Source: Seinonella peptonophila (GTDB taxonomy: Bacteria > Bacillota > Bacilli > Thermoactinomycetales > Thermoactinomycetaceae). Taken from it: DNA of 64,000 nt. Made by a program: the position numbers and the translations under genes. Position 1 is the stretch's first letter. Each line of letters begins with the position of its first letter. The notes beneath the pieces are model-generated. The model saw only the letters and a program-made list of their open reading frames with translations. It ran no database searches and was not told the origin of the DNA. The stretch is from the NCBI RefSeq assembly GCF_900129355.1, contig NZ_FQVL01000011.1, positions 36,777 to 100,776 on the forward strand. Direction: 5' to 3'. Below, in pieces: positions 26,835 through 35,175 of the stretch.

Positions 26835-27161
26835 TCAACTGTTAATCTGATCATATAGACAAGTTGCAGTACCTCCACTAATTTTTGCTTGTAGCTTTTT
26901 TCCTTCTATTTTAAAACTGATTAAATTTGAACTTGTTTTTGTATCCATCTTATACTGATTAGCTCCAACTCTTTCATATGAAACAACAAAAGGCATTTCT
27001 CCATCATTCTCAACTTCGACATTGCCTTTCTCTAGGAAAGTAAATCGCTTTGTACATCCTTTTGAATCCTGCCCGCTTGACAAAATCCAAGTTCCGTCTA
27101 AATCCCAAGCACAACCAGCCAATAAACAAACACCTAAAAGAACTCCTAACAATCTTTTCAT
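26835..27161 (-). CDS. Small lipoprotein at the head of the conjugation operon
   Basis: The 108-residue precursor has a signal peptide and lipobox (MKRLLGVLLGVCLLAGC, modified Cys at residue 17). The mature part of about 90 residues is beta-rich (NVEVENDGEMPFVVSYERVG) and holds two further cysteines that could form a disulfide. Surface lipoproteins upstream of type IV genes may act in entry exclusion or anchor the channel. The family is not recognised. It is the first gene of the leftward operon, with GGAG upstream of the ATG. Confidence 0.7.
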   Translation of the reverse strand: MKRLLGVLLGVCLLAGCAWDLDGTWILSSGQDSKGCTKRFTFLEKGNVEVENDGEMPFVVSYERVGANQYKMDTKTSSNLISFKIEGKKLQAKISGGTATCLYDQINS

Positions 27162-27259
27162 TGATCACATCTCCTTCTAATAATGATTTATCAAATAATT
27201 CCTGTTGTAATACATTCATACTTACTTTCTATTCATATTTGATAACGACAAAAAGACTC

Positions 27260-27424
27260 TTAGAAGCAATCATCATTTCCTAAAAGTTCTACGTATTGAT
27301 ATTTTAATTTTCGATCAGTATCACGAATCACAAACGAAATTTCACACAAATTCTTGATTTGCTCCCAACTTGAATCAATCAACTACTCTATCATTTCATA
27401 AGGCTCATCTATCATTTCATTCAT
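27260..27424 (-). pseudogene. Short ORF interrupted by one in-frame TAG, 54 codons
   Basis: An ATG at 27424 overlaps the end of the formyltransferase-like gene and encodes MNEMIDEPYEMIE. It meets TAG at 27383-27385 and continues in the same frame as LIDSSWEQIKNLCEISFVIR and on to a TAA at 27260. The continuous protein-like sequence on both sides suggests one gene with a nonsense mutation at codon 14, or amber readthrough. A TTG just after the TAG could also restart translation. Function unknown. Confidence 0.45.
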
Positions 27425-27911
27425 TTTCATTCCATAAAGATGGTTCATATGTTGCTGACTCATTTGACTGCGGTCTTCGTCTAATTAAACCTTTTGAAAG
27501 GTCATTAACGATGAAAAATAACATATTCATAGCTGCTGGAACAACAGCTCGCGTATAAAAATCCTTTGGGTTCTCTCCATATCCAATCCCTAACACAACC
27601 ATTTCGCAAATGTCCCCAGTATAAGGCATATCATCCAACCAATACCAAGTCGCCCCTGTATATTTTTCGCCAAAACGAAACGCCCACCTTAATGCGTCTT
27701 CTCCTCTATGCCTTGGAAGGAGAGAAGGGTGAAAGATGAGCGTTCCATATTTGGGTCTTTTTTTCTGTTTTTTTATTTTCTCGTTTGGAGCAAAGGCTAC
27801 ATCTGCCTTTTCAGGAGTATCAACAATAGGAAGTTTACGCTTTTGAAAATACCATAGGCATACCTGACTAACAACGTGATCTGGATCATATACATATACC
27901 TTTAGACTCAT
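27417..27911 (-). CDS. Formyltransferase-like protein, 164 residues
   Basis: The centre carries IFHPSLLPRHRGEDALRWA, then FGEKYTGATWYWLDDMPYTG, the two signature blocks of the formyltransferase N-terminal fold (HPSLLPxxRG with the catalytic Asn/His/Asp region and the DxxxDxG segment). Family enzymes use 10-formyl-tetrahydrofolate, as in Fmt or PurN. At 164 residues it lacks the C-terminal domain of Fmt and is near the minimal fold. Stand-alone versions are found on phages and in sugar- or nucleotide-modifying clusters. It lies directly after the HNH gene, three bases apart, on the leftward strand. Confidence 0.8.
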   Translation of the reverse strand: MSLKVYVYDPDHVVSQVCLWYFQKRKLPIVDTPEKADVAFAPNEKIKKQKKRPKYGTLIFHPSLLPRHRGEDALRWAFRFGEKYTGATWYWLDDMPYTGDICEMVVLGIGYGENPKDFYTRAVVPAAMNMLFFIVNDLSKGLIRRRPQSNESATYEPSLWNENE

Positions 27912-27914
27912 TTT

Positions 27915-28517
27915 TCACCTCCCCTCATCCTCTATCAATCCCATACTTAGTAGCTGCCTAAATCGCTTTTTTATTTGATGAAGTTGACTGTACTTAAACT
28001 CATTGGAATATTGGCACAACAATTCTTTCTGCTCATTCGATATTAAAACTTGTAATCTATAACTCGGTTCAAGCTGTTGTAAATCCAATTCTGCTAATGG
28101 TTGTAATTTTGTCAACAAACAACTCTCACCTTTTTTTATTCTCTTTTGATTTTTGTCTTGTGATAATGTCTTCGAATTTGTCCTCTGAACTCTTTGACTA
28201 AGCACTTCAATGGTAGGTTTCAACCTTTTCTTGAGTCCACGAGCTGAAGCATGTTGATGATTTTCGTATAAATCATCTAAAAAACGGACAAAATCCTCAC
28301 CTTTATTAACTCCTCCAGGGCAAAATCTGTGAAAACTCAGATGACACTTATGACACAAAGTAATCATATTATCTAAATCTCTTATTAACTGAGGATATAT
28401 GTTCTGGGCAAACAAATGATGAGCTTCAAGTTCTTTTGGTGAATTACACACCTGGCATTTGTGCCCATCTCTTATCTTTACCTTTTCTGATAAATTATTT
28501 CGTTTTCTTCGACGCAT
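27915..28517 (-). CDS. HNH endonuclease
   Basis: The 200-residue product has the HNH core in its first 75 residues: a CQVC pair, EAHHLFAQ with the catalytic His, then NMITLCHKCHLSFH with the second Cys pair and metal-binding His. The rest is a basic helical extension (KRLKPTIEVLSQRVQR) probably binding DNA. Such nucleases occur as homing, packaging or defence enzymes on phages and conjugative elements. AAGGAGATTTTGA precedes the ATG. It appears to lead a two-gene unit with the formyltransferase-like gene. Confidence 0.87.
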   Translation of the reverse strand: MRRRKRNNLSEKVKIRDGHKCQVCNSPKELEAHHLFAQNIYPQLIRDLDNMITLCHKCHLSFHRFCPGGVNKGEDFVRFLDDLYENHQHASARGLKKRLKPTIEVLSQRVQRTNSKTLSQDKNQKRIKKGESCLLTKLQPLAELDLQQLEPSYRLQVLISNEQKELLCQYSNEFKYSQLHQIKKRFRQLLSMGLIEDEGR

Positions 28518-28543
28518 TCAAAATCTCCTTTTTCTTTACATCT

Positions 28544-29545
28544 CTAATCAAAACTCTCTAAAACCAATTTTCCGATTACATGATTTGATTTTAAACGTTG
28601 ATGAGCTAGGTCTAAATTTTGACTACAGATTGCACCAAAATTTTTGGTGAGAGTTGTTTTTAGTCTTCCATCGTCAATCCAAGCAGACAATTGGTTTAAA
28701 ATTTTCCGTTGATCATGCATATCATCTGTATGAAATGTAGGTCGAGTAAAGATATACTCCCAAGCAAAAGTTATACTTTTTGTCTGTAGAATCGATAGAT
28801 CTAACAATAGTGATGGCTCAACAATCGAGCATATTTTTCCTTGTGGTTCAATCACTTCAGCCATTTGATTCCAATACTGATCTGTATCATGAAGACAAAA
28901 AATATAGTCAACCATTGGCATACCTAACTGAGTCAATTGCCTATCTAAAGGGTGATCATGTTGAGCCGTATGTTCTACACCTAATTTTTTCAACCACTCA
29001 AATGATTCAAATCGTGAAAATGTACCAATTACTGTCAGACCAACCCTTTGAGCTAATTGAACTGCTATTGATCCAACACCACCAGCTGCACCAATGATTA
29101 AAATAGATTTATCCAAATTATCTTTCGAATTCATAGAAATGCCCAACCGATTAAATAGGCCTTCCCATGCTGTTAAGCTAGTTAAAGGTAATGCTGCTGC
29201 TTGAGAATAACTTAAACTCTTAGGCATCAAACCAACCAACCGCTCATCTACCTTATGGTATTCACTGTATCCGCCAGGTCGATTGATATCACCGGCATAA
29301 AATACTTTATCACCAGGTTTAAAATATCGGCATTCTGATCCAACATCAACTACTACCCCTGCAACATCCCACCCTAATACCATTTGTTGATCTTTCTTAG
29401 AACGATTTTCTTTTATTTTGATATCAATTGGGTTGACCGAAACTGCTTGTACTGCTATTAATAAGTCCCTGTGTGTTACCTGTGGTTTTGCAATTTTTAC
29501 ATCTTTTAATCCCACTTGTGGATGATATAGTACAGCTTTCATCAT
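28544..29545 (-). CDS. MDR-family NAD(P)-dependent quinone/alcohol oxidoreductase
   Basis: About 333 residues. The N-terminal GroES-like domain has LGWDVAGVVVDVG and GDKVFYAGD, and the cofactor domain has GAAGGVGSIAVQLAQ near residue 150, the nucleotide-binding motif of zinc-independent quinone oxidoreductases. The structural zinc cysteines are absent, as usual in this branch. It acts in the cytoplasm on quinones or alpha,beta-unsaturated carbonyls. The start (29545) lies inside the C-terminal coding part of the SAH-hydrolase-like gene, an overlap of about 120 bases, which is unusual and suggests that the neighbour's stop has been shifted. Confidence 0.85.
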   Translation of the reverse strand: MMKAVLYHPQVGLKDVKIAKPQVTHRDLLIAVQAVSVNPIDIKIKENRSKKDQQMVLGWDVAGVVVDVGSECRYFKPGDKVFYAGDINRPGGYSEYHKVDERLVGLMPKSLSYSQAAALPLTSLTAWEGLFNRLGISMNSKDNLDKSILIIGAAGGVGSIAVQLAQRVGLTVIGTFSRFESFEWLKKLGVEHTAQHDHPLDRQLTQLGMPMVDYIFCLHDTDQYWNQMAEVIEPQGKICSIVEPSLLLDLSILQTKSITFAWEYIFTRPTFHTDDMHDQRKILNQLSAWIDDGRLKTTLTKNFGAICSQNLDLAHQRLKSNHVIGKLVLESFD

Positions 29546-30698
29546 TGCCAATGCGATTCATTCCTTTCATATCCATTAGCCATTGTTCTGCTATTTGTGC
29601 CCTTTCGATCTGATCAAGTTCTTGTAAACCACTCTTCGATCCATCTTGAGCTAATTTGGATATACAACAAATGATCTCACTATAAACTAGATCAACTATC
29701 TCAGAGGGGACACTTTTCACACCAAAATTCAATGCAGTTCCATTTCTTAAAACAAATATTTTTTTCCCCTCAACATGATAAATAGAAATATCATCATGTA
29801 TTGCTTCTTTTGTTCTATACCTCTTTAAACCCCTAACATCAATTTCAGTATCTCTAGAACCTCCACTGGCCAGTATGACACCAGATTTGCATTTTCTTAT
29901 CATGTCTAGACTAATTCCTTCACGTCCAGTTGCTGATATAATGAGGTCAAACTCATTCAAATTTTCTGTTTCCAATATGCGATAACCATCAATGTACGCC
30001 TGAAGTCTTTGAATTGGATTGATATCTTTTACTGTTACATGTAGCTGATGATTAGAAAGAGACTTCGCGATCTGTTTTCCAACCATTCCATATCCAACTA
30101 CTAGTGCTGTTCTCCCCGAAATAGAAATACCCAATCGACGCATTAAATGATCAAATGCAAGCGAAATGGCTTTTCCTACATGAGAGGCTTCCGCTTCTTT
30201 TAGTGGACTTCTTGCAACATGATAGATTGGGAAAGGGATACTACCTTCTAGTCTTTTGTATCGGTTCCAACCAAAGGTGGTTGTTTCAACTACTCCTCCA
30301 AAATAACCCTTTAAATCTCGCGGAATTTCGGACAGAATTGAAGCAAAATAACCTCCTACTTCATTAATCACAACCTTCTGACCCTTATTTCGTGCCCTCT
30401 TCAGTGCGCCTAAAAGAATATGCTGTAGAATATGACCCTTATCAGCTAGTGAATAATTCATTTTTACTACGCGAACCCCTAAAGCCTCTATTTCTTTTAC
30501 GATTTTAGGATCACTCGTGTATGCTTTCCCAATCACACAATCTATGATCACTCCGTTTTCTAATAGATGCTTAATCAGTTCCAAAGTATCTTCGAAAAGA
30601 TGCTGGTAAAAAATTAAACGAGATTGTTTTAAGCATTCTCTATTTTGGTCGCAGATTCTATTTGTAACTCTTAGACGCGGACCATAAAATTGGTACAA
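29424..30698 (-). CDS. S-adenosylhomocysteine-hydrolase-like NAD-binding protein
   Basis: The 424-residue protein has the NAD motif ALVVGYGMVGKQIAKSL near residue 200, close to the GYGDVGKG of SAH hydrolases. Preceding blocks (VVETTTFGWNRYKRLE, NEVGGYFAS) and the following HVTVKDINPIQRLQA fit this fold. It is not the housekeeping enzyme: the family's substrate-binding N-terminal motifs are largely missing, so the substrate is uncertain. It starts with TTG after AGGAGG. The last 40 residues overlap the dehydrogenase gene in another frame and look non-native (CKNCKTTGNTQGLINSSTSS), so a frameshift near the C-terminus is likely. Such proteins are linked to nucleoside-related clusters in Gram-positives. 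Confidence 0.7.
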   Translation of the reverse strand: MYQFYGPRLRVTNRICDQNRECLKQSRLIFYQHLFEDTLELIKHLLENGVIIDCVIGKAYTSDPKIVKEIEALGVRVVKMNYSLADKGHILQHILLGALKRARNKGQKVVINEVGGYFASILSEIPRDLKGYFGGVVETTTFGWNRYKRLEGSIPFPIYHVARSPLKEAEASHVGKAISLAFDHLMRRLGISISGRTALVVGYGMVGKQIAKSLSNHQLHVTVKDINPIQRLQAYIDGYRILETENLNEFDLIISATGREGISLDMIRKCKSGVILASGGSRDTEIDVRGLKRYRTKEAIHDDISIYHVEGKKIFVLRNGTALNFGVKSVPSEIVDLVYSEIICCISKLAQDGSKSGLQELDQIERAQIAEQWLMDMKGMNRIGNDESCTISSTSGIKRCKNCKTTGNTQGLINSSTSSFGQPN

Positions 30699-30712
30699 TG
30701 AACATTCCTCCT

Positions 30713-30742
30713 AATAAAAAACAACGAGCCTTCGCTCGTCTC
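30713..30742 (-). terminator. Rho-independent terminator
   Basis: ACGAGC, loop GAAG on the minus strand, and GCTCGT followed by TGTTTTTT. It terminates leftward transcripts coming from the 30895-31446 gene and separates them from the SAH-hydrolase-like gene. Confidence 0.8.
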
Positions 30743-30857
30743 AAATGAATTGATTTATTTACTTACTAACCCCTGATACCATAATATCACGGCATATTAC
30801 TAGAAAACGGCAAAAAAACTGCATAAAAAGTGCAAAATAATATCTCCTTTAAGATGC

Positions 30858-30890
30858 AAAAAAAATAGGCTTTCGCCCGCAATCTTCTTT
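30858..30890 (-). terminator. Short hairpin plus T-run behind the 30895 gene
   Basis: GGGC, GAAA, GCCT and then eight Ts on the minus strand, starting a few bases after the stop at 30895. The stem is only four to five pairs, but the T-run is long. Confidence 0.55.
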
Positions 30891-30894
30891 TTCT

Positions 30895-31446
30895 TTATTT
30901 AACTGTGATCTCTGAAATGGGAAGTTCAGAAAACGCAATCTGTTGTATTTCTTTGATCCTCTCAATGTCACCCCATCCCGCAGAATACATGTTATAACCA
31001 ATGCGAACCTGTAGAGGTTCATTAGGTAAATCTTTAGAGCTGTATGTATCCCATAGCCAATTACAGTTATCAATTAAATCATAAACACTCCCATTGCATG
31101 ACACTCCTTGATAATGCATTCCTACTTTTAGTGGTTTTAATGACGGCTCTTGCTCACACCTTATGTAAAAATCAACTGCCTTTGGTGGATAGCCTAATGT
31201 TTGACCAAGCAATCGATGAAATTCAATTGATGGAACAGCGAATTTACTCACCTTAGATTGAAAATCTCTTTTTTGATTCTCCGTTTGGAAAAACAAATAG
31301 AATTTAACATCAGGAATAAGATTGATTCCTTCATCTATGTACGGATACTCCTGAAGTTGTGGCAACCAACCCATAAATCGCTTTGACATAACAGTATCAT
31401 AAAGAGCAGGTTTATATCCTTCCATAAACAGCGTAATATCATTCAC
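30895..31446 (-). CDS. Unrecognised protein of about 183 residues
   Basis: I place the start at the GTG at 31446, with AGGGATAAA upstream and just after a terminator hairpin; upstream in-frame codons lie inside that hairpin and the previous gene. The product begins with FMEGYKPALYDTVMSKRFMG and has alternating strands and helices (VKFYLFFQTENQKRDF, LQVRIGYNMYSAGWG). No membrane segment or catalytic motif is seen. The C-terminal IKEIQQIAFSELPISEI looks like a closing helix. Function unknown. Confidence 0.55.
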   Translation of the reverse strand: MNDITLFMEGYKPALYDTVMSKRFMGWLPQLQEYPYIDEGINLIPDVKFYLFFQTENQKRDFQSKVSKFAVPSIEFHRLLGQTLGYPPKAVDFYIRCEQEPSLKPLKVGMHYQGVSCNGSVYDLIDNCNWLWDTYSSKDLPNEPLQVRIGYNMYSAGWGDIERIKEIQQIAFSELPISEITVK

Positions 31447-31464
31447 TTTATCCCTGCTTTCAAA

Positions 31465-31502
31465 AATAATAGGAACCCTAAATAGAGTTCCTATTATTCT
31501 AT
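31465..31502 (-). terminator. Terminator behind the zinc-ribbon gene
   Basis: Perfect 12-bp stem AATAATAGGAAC / GTTCCTATTATT with a ten-base loop, followed by TTTTG on the minus strand, immediately after the stop of the 31505-31654 gene. Confidence 0.85.
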
Positions 31503-31504
31503 CA

Positions 31505-31654
31505 TTACCATTGAGGCGAGTCACAAGCAGTACAAACAAGCTTACCGCCATCAGTCCAAATTAAAGCCTCTTCCCCACAAATTTTACAACGCCCTTTCAC
31601 TTCTCTACCCATACGAATTAGAGGAATTTTCAAAAGACGTTTTTTACTTGCCAT
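31505..31654 (-). CDS. Small zinc-ribbon protein, 49 residues
   Basis: The ATG at 31654 has AAGGAGGGTTG upstream and is preferred to one at 31687. The product holds two knuckles, CKIC near residue 23 and CTAC near residue 42, spaced as in a zinc ribbon, plus a basic N-terminus (MASKKRLLKIPLIRMGREVK). It likely binds nucleic acid or another protein. It is followed by a strong terminator, so it forms its own short transcript. Confidence 0.65.
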   Translation of the reverse strand: MASKKRLLKIPLIRMGREVKGRCKICGEEALIWTDGGKLVCTACDSPQW

Positions 31655-31986
31655 TCCCACAACCCTCCTTTGTCTTGCCTTTCGCAACGACTTAGGATTG
31701 GTAGTGCGTAAATAGCAACGACCATCGATATATCTTATTTTTGTATCATAGACATATAATATGACCTCTATTATCAGATACTATAAATATAATAATTCAC
31801 CACTCTAAGGGACTAAGTCTTTTATTTTCGAGTGATGATACCGATTTAAAACTAGGTTTTTAATTAAAGGTGTGTTGTATATCTCAGCCCCTAACCGCTA
31901 CTATCCTTTCCCACCCACAACCGTTCATAAACGGAATGAATCGATATAACCCGCCGAGATAGTTTCGTGAACAGATACCAGGAGGC
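31655..31986. other. Gene-free stretch
   Basis: About 330 bases without a convincing frame on either strand. It is AT-rich and presumably contains the promoter of the zinc-ribbon gene on the right-hand side of that gene. I see no strong repeat or hairpin. Confidence 0.4.
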
Positions 31987-32170
31987 TAAATTTGAATCAA
32001 ACCGAAATATTGACTAAAATCTCCTTTTTTCCAATCCATTGCTATCCTACCTACCATACCAGCAAGCTGATCATGTCTCCACGCATCCCATTTGCTAGCT
32101 ATCTTCGCTAACTCAACCCTCTCATGAATAGCTAGTTTTGATCCGAAATTAGTAAATCTCTCTTTTCTGG
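31987..32170 (-). pseudogene. Remnant of a small gene with a frame lesion
   Basis: The stretch encodes a protein-like segment with no start of its own (AIHERVELAKIASKWDAWRH, then AGMVGRIAMDWKKGDFSQYF) ending at TAG 31987. In the neighbouring frame an ATG inside the 32132-32332 gene gives MKSKNNQKREIY and then a stop exactly where the first frame becomes open. A single-base change near 32160 would join them. I read it as a small decayed gene; family unknown. Confidence 0.4.
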
Positions 32171-32332
32171 TTGTTTTTTGACTTCATATATATAACGATG
32201 ATTCTCTCCACCTATCGAGAGTAGACAACGAAATTGCAATTCGAATCCCGCGCCAATTAAGTTCCTTTTCAACTGATCCAGTGCTAACATATCGTGATGC
32301 TCGATCATCAAAATGGGTTCTACTCGTTTCAT
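32132..32332 (-). CDS. Unrecognised small protein, 66 residues
   Basis: The ATG at 32332 has GGAGGTTAATC upstream. The product alternates strands and helices (MKRVEPILMIEHHDMLALDQ, FELQFRCLLSIGGENHRYIY), suggesting a small alpha+beta domain. The stop is TAG. It is divergent from the XRE gene at 32649. No family recognised. Confidence 0.5.
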   Translation of the reverse strand: MKRVEPILMIEHHDMLALDQLKRNLIGAGFELQFRCLLSIGGENHRYIYEVKKQPEKRDLLISDQN

Positions 32333-32648
32333 GATTAACCTCCAATATGTCAACTCTTTCTAATCAGGTTGTTTAAGCGTTATAATGATCACTAAAGTAT
32401 CTAACACTATTATCTGCAACATCCACATAAAAGAGAACAATCCAAGAAGTAGGACTTTATAAAAAATGACCCATGTTAATAGAGTGAATGTTTATTCAAA
32501 TCATTAATATATATTGACCAAAATTACTACAGTTTTCTATTTAACTATCAGAATATACATTCATAATATTGCATATACAGTGAACCCCAAAACTTTTAGA
32601 ACGTGAAATACTAATCACTCACACTAATTTGTATGAGGTGTAGGCATC

Positions 32649-33464
32649 ATGGAATATCATTATGGGTTAACGATACGTGAAGGTAGAGAAAAATTAAAAA
32701 TGACACAAGCTCAACTAGCTGAGAAATGGCCCACTGATAATGGAAATGGTGTAAATGTGAATTACGTATCCGATGTGGAACGAGGAGTAAAAAAAATAAC
32801 AAATCTCTGTACTATACGGAATTTGTGCCATTTATTACGAATTCCACTATGGAAAGTGGGGCTTTCTGATTATGATCCTTTTAATCCCACACAAGATAAA
32901 ATTAACTATGATGGTTTCATTAAAATCACGGATTCGCCTAATGATCGTATTTCCGACTATAAAAAATGTCTTTTAGAGGCTAAAGGGAATTGCTTTATCT
33001 CAGGAACATCCATGATTCATTTAGCTGAAGATTCGGCATATATTTTAAAAGAAAAACTGTATGTTGGAGAAATACACTTGTTAATCCTCGATCCTGGTTG
33101 GATCAAAAACAACTTTTCTATTCTTACATTTATCGATGATGATGATGATAAAAAACAATTCCATTACGAGATCCGAAATTCTATACGCAAACTAAATCAA
33201 CTTCGAAAAAAACTACCTGATAAGCTGATTACTCGTTTAAAAATAAAGACATACAGTACCATTTTTCCATATATCGTAACTGGATTTGATAATGGTGAGG
33301 CTGGAAAACTAGTCGTTGAAATTACCGATTATCTTCCAGAAAAAAAACGACCTCGTTTCACATTGCAAAAGGTAGCTGGAAAGCAAACACTGTACGAACA
33401 AATAAAAAAGAAGTTTTATTCACTCTGGAACAACGAATCTATAACGAGGGAGCTTCAAATATGA
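32649..33464 (+). CDS. XRE regulator with C-terminal sensor domain
   Basis: The 271-residue product has an N-terminal XRE HTH (GREKLKMTQAQLAEKW, then NYVSDVERGVKKI). From about residue 95 there is a C-terminal alpha/beta domain with the sequence NCFISGTSMIHLAED and EIHLLILDPGWIKNN, similar in look to DUF5919-type domains that sit behind XRE domains and resemble the phospholipase D fold. GAGGTGTAGGC precedes the ATG. The stop overlaps the start of the NUDIX gene by ATGA, so the two are coupled. A ligand-responsive control of the NUDIX-linked pathway is a reasonable inference. Confidence 0.75.
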   Translation: MEYHYGLTIREGREKLKMTQAQLAEKWPTDNGNGVNVNYVSDVERGVKKITNLCTIRNLCHLLRIPLWKVGLSDYDPFNPTQDKINYDGFIKITDSPNDRISDYKKCLLEAKGNCFISGTSMIHLAEDSAYILKEKLYVGEIHLLILDPGWIKNNFSILTFIDDDDDKKQFHYEIRNSIRKLNQLRKKLPDKLITRLKIKTYSTIFPYIVTGFDNGEAGKLVVEITDYLPEKKRPRFTLQKVAGKQTLYEQIKKKFYSLWNNESITRELQI

Positions 33465-33994
33465 ACAAGGACATCTATTTTAAATACGATTGGAATTACA
33501 AAAAAGAGGACCTTCAGTTTTGTCCACGTTGTGGCCAACGTTTCTCTCTAGAAGATTTACATATTCCCAACCAGCCTCAACTCATCTGTCACCACTGTAA
33601 ATTTATTTTTTATCTAGATCCTAAATTAGTCGTAGTAGCAGTAGTATTAAATAAGGAAAGAAATAAAGTATTACTCCTGCAAAGAAATGAAGAGCCAGGA
33701 AAAGGATTTTGGGCATTTCCAGGAGGACATGTCGAACGGGGCTATGATCTATTAGACACCCTAAGAAATGAAATAAAAGAAGAAACAGGCCTATCAGTAG
33801 ATATTGTAAAGATCGTTGATACATACTCATCCTCGAAAGATGGACTGATCCAATTAACTTATGAAGCAATTACTGATAGTGAAGACGTAATCGTGAATAT
33901 CGAAAGCAAAAAGGGATGCTTTTTTAAGTTTAGCGAAATCCCATGGGATCAGCTTGCTTTCACTTCCACTAAAAAGATTCTACGGTTATATTGA
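33461..33994 (+). CDS. NUDIX hydrolase with N-terminal zinc ribbon
   Basis: The 177-residue product starts with a zinc ribbon (CPRCGQRF near residue 22 and CHHCKFIFYLDP near residue 43). A NUDIX domain follows, with the box GGHVERGYDLLDTLRNEIKE and EETGL around residues 92-115. This two-part design is common in NUDIX enzymes that hydrolyse ADP-ribose, NADH or related dinucleotides. Translation is coupled to the XRE regulator upstream and a strong terminator follows. Together they form a compact two-gene unit. Confidence 0.87.
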   Translation: MNKDIYFKYDWNYKKEDLQFCPRCGQRFSLEDLHIPNQPQLICHHCKFIFYLDPKLVVVAVVLNKERNKVLLLQRNEEPGKGFWAFPGGHVERGYDLLDTLRNEIKEETGLSVDIVKIVDTYSSSKDGLIQLTYEAITDSEDVIVNIESKKGCFFKFSEIPWDQLAFTSTKKILRLY

Positions 33995-34013
33995 AGTTTT
34001 TAATTCCAACACT

Positions 34014-34039
34014 AAAAAGACGGTTCAACCCGTCTTTTT
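34014..34039. terminator. Bidirectional terminator
   Basis: AAAAAGACGG, loop TTCAAC, CCGTCTTTTT: a perfect ten-base stem that includes A- and T-runs on both sides, placed 20 bases after the NUDIX stop. Confidence 0.9.
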
Positions 34040-34172
34040 AAAATGCTCCTTACACTCTATAGCTGAAATGACAATCTAATTTTCTTATCTAGCTCTACTC
34101 TTTGTATAACCAACCCTTTCTCGAGCTTGATAATAAACATTCGTGGATACCAAGTACCTGAGCAAAATCAGA

Positions 34173-34354
34173 TTAGGTTATTTGGTGTATTATTCTGATT
34201 CCTCTAATCTCATATTCTTCCGTTTGAGTTCCTGTAACACTTACAAGTTTAACAATAAAACTTACCTCATCGATCCCTAATTCTTCATCGTTAACCTTAA
34301 AAAAAACTGAATCTTTTACTGTATAATATCGCGAATTTTAAACGCAGTTTTCAC
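34173..34354 (-). pseudogene. Remnant of a small gene with a frameshift
   Basis: A GTG at 34354 opens MKTAFKIRDII before a stop. The neighbouring frame, open from the same point, continues YTVKDSVFFKVNDEELGIDE and ends with EEYEIRGIRIIHQIT at 34173. The two halves join well if one base is added or removed near 34320. The gap 34040-34425 otherwise holds nothing I can identify. Family unknown. Confidence 0.38.
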
Positions 34355-34425
34355 AATGTGATAAATCCAAATTACCCCACTACTTTTCATTCGTTTCACT
34401 AAACCCTTTTCCCGAAATTACAGCT

Positions 34426-34833
34426 CTATTCTAATAATCCTAAAGACATAGCCATTTTTCGAAAGGCTTGTTCTTTTAAGTAATAATATTTTCTCTCACT
34501 GTAATGTAATCGAGAGCAGACGATAATAACTGGAATTTTAACTGGGAAATAAGTCGTAGTGATTACTTGCAATTCATTTTTTAGTAACAGAGATAATGCG
34601 TATTCCACTTGCTTAATCAATTGCTGTTGTTCAGCATGTATAAGAGCTATCTTTTCAGTAATTGAACTTTTGTAGTTTCCTCCATCTACTCGCTCCATTA
34701 TGACAGGAGATACCAGAGATGGATGCCACTTTTTTAAAGCCTGTTGGTATTGTGGATAAACTTCCAACATCCATTCTACTTTGCGTCGCCACTCAGGCTT
34801 TTGACGCCTTACATTCCTTTTAGTTGCTTTCAT
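34426..34833 (-). CDS. ArpU-like phage transcription regulator
   Basis: This 135-residue basic protein has a long central helix pair and ends with LHYSERKYYYLKEQAFRKMA, the sigma-70 region-4-like element typical of ArpU/RinA-type late-gene activators. Such genes lie at the end of the early operon in Firmicutes prophages and control the late genes or related element functions. Here it is the last gene of the leftward replication block, as expected for that role. Confidence 0.7.
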   Translation of the reverse strand: MKATKRNVRRQKPEWRRKVEWMLEVYPQYQQALKKWHPSLVSPVIMERVDGGNYKSSITEKIALIHAEQQQLIKQVEYALSLLLKNELQVITTTYFPVKIPVIIVCSRLHYSERKYYYLKEQAFRKMAMSLGLLE

Positions 34834-34849
34834 CTCTGACGTCTCCTCT

Positions 34850-35125
34850 TTACTTAATTTTTAACAATTCTTGTAAGGTAGATAGTTTCATACATACTAA
34901 CCACTCTTTTTTGTGCCCTTTCAAAGCCAATGCCTCGTTATCCTCGTCTAACCAACTATTAAGCATTTTAAATCCATTCTTTCGATCCTTTACTCCCCAA
35001 GAAATGCCCAATCCATTAATTTTCCATTTATATGTGCCTCCAGCAACTTCAAAATGAGGAACTATTTCTCCTTTGATGCGCTTCGCAAATTCTATCTCAG
35101 CTCGTTCTTTCTGACTTTTATCCAT
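34850..35125 (-). CDS. Unrecognised phage-type protein, 91 residues
   Basis: GAGGAGAAGAAA-type sequence precedes the ATG. The product has a charged helical start (MDKSQKERAEIEFAKRIKGE), a beta-rich middle (VAGGTYKWKINGLGISWGVK) and a C-terminal helix. It lies just upstream of the ArpU-like gene in the same direction and is probably on the same transcript. No function can be assigned. Confidence 0.5.
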   Translation of the reverse strand: MDKSQKERAEIEFAKRIKGEIVPHFEVAGGTYKWKINGLGISWGVKDRKNGFKMLNSWLDEDNEALALKGHKKEWLVCMKLSTLQELLKIK

Positions 35126-35175
35126 TTTCTTCTCCTCTTTCTCTATTTATTCAAATCTTGATCTAACGAGTCTGG

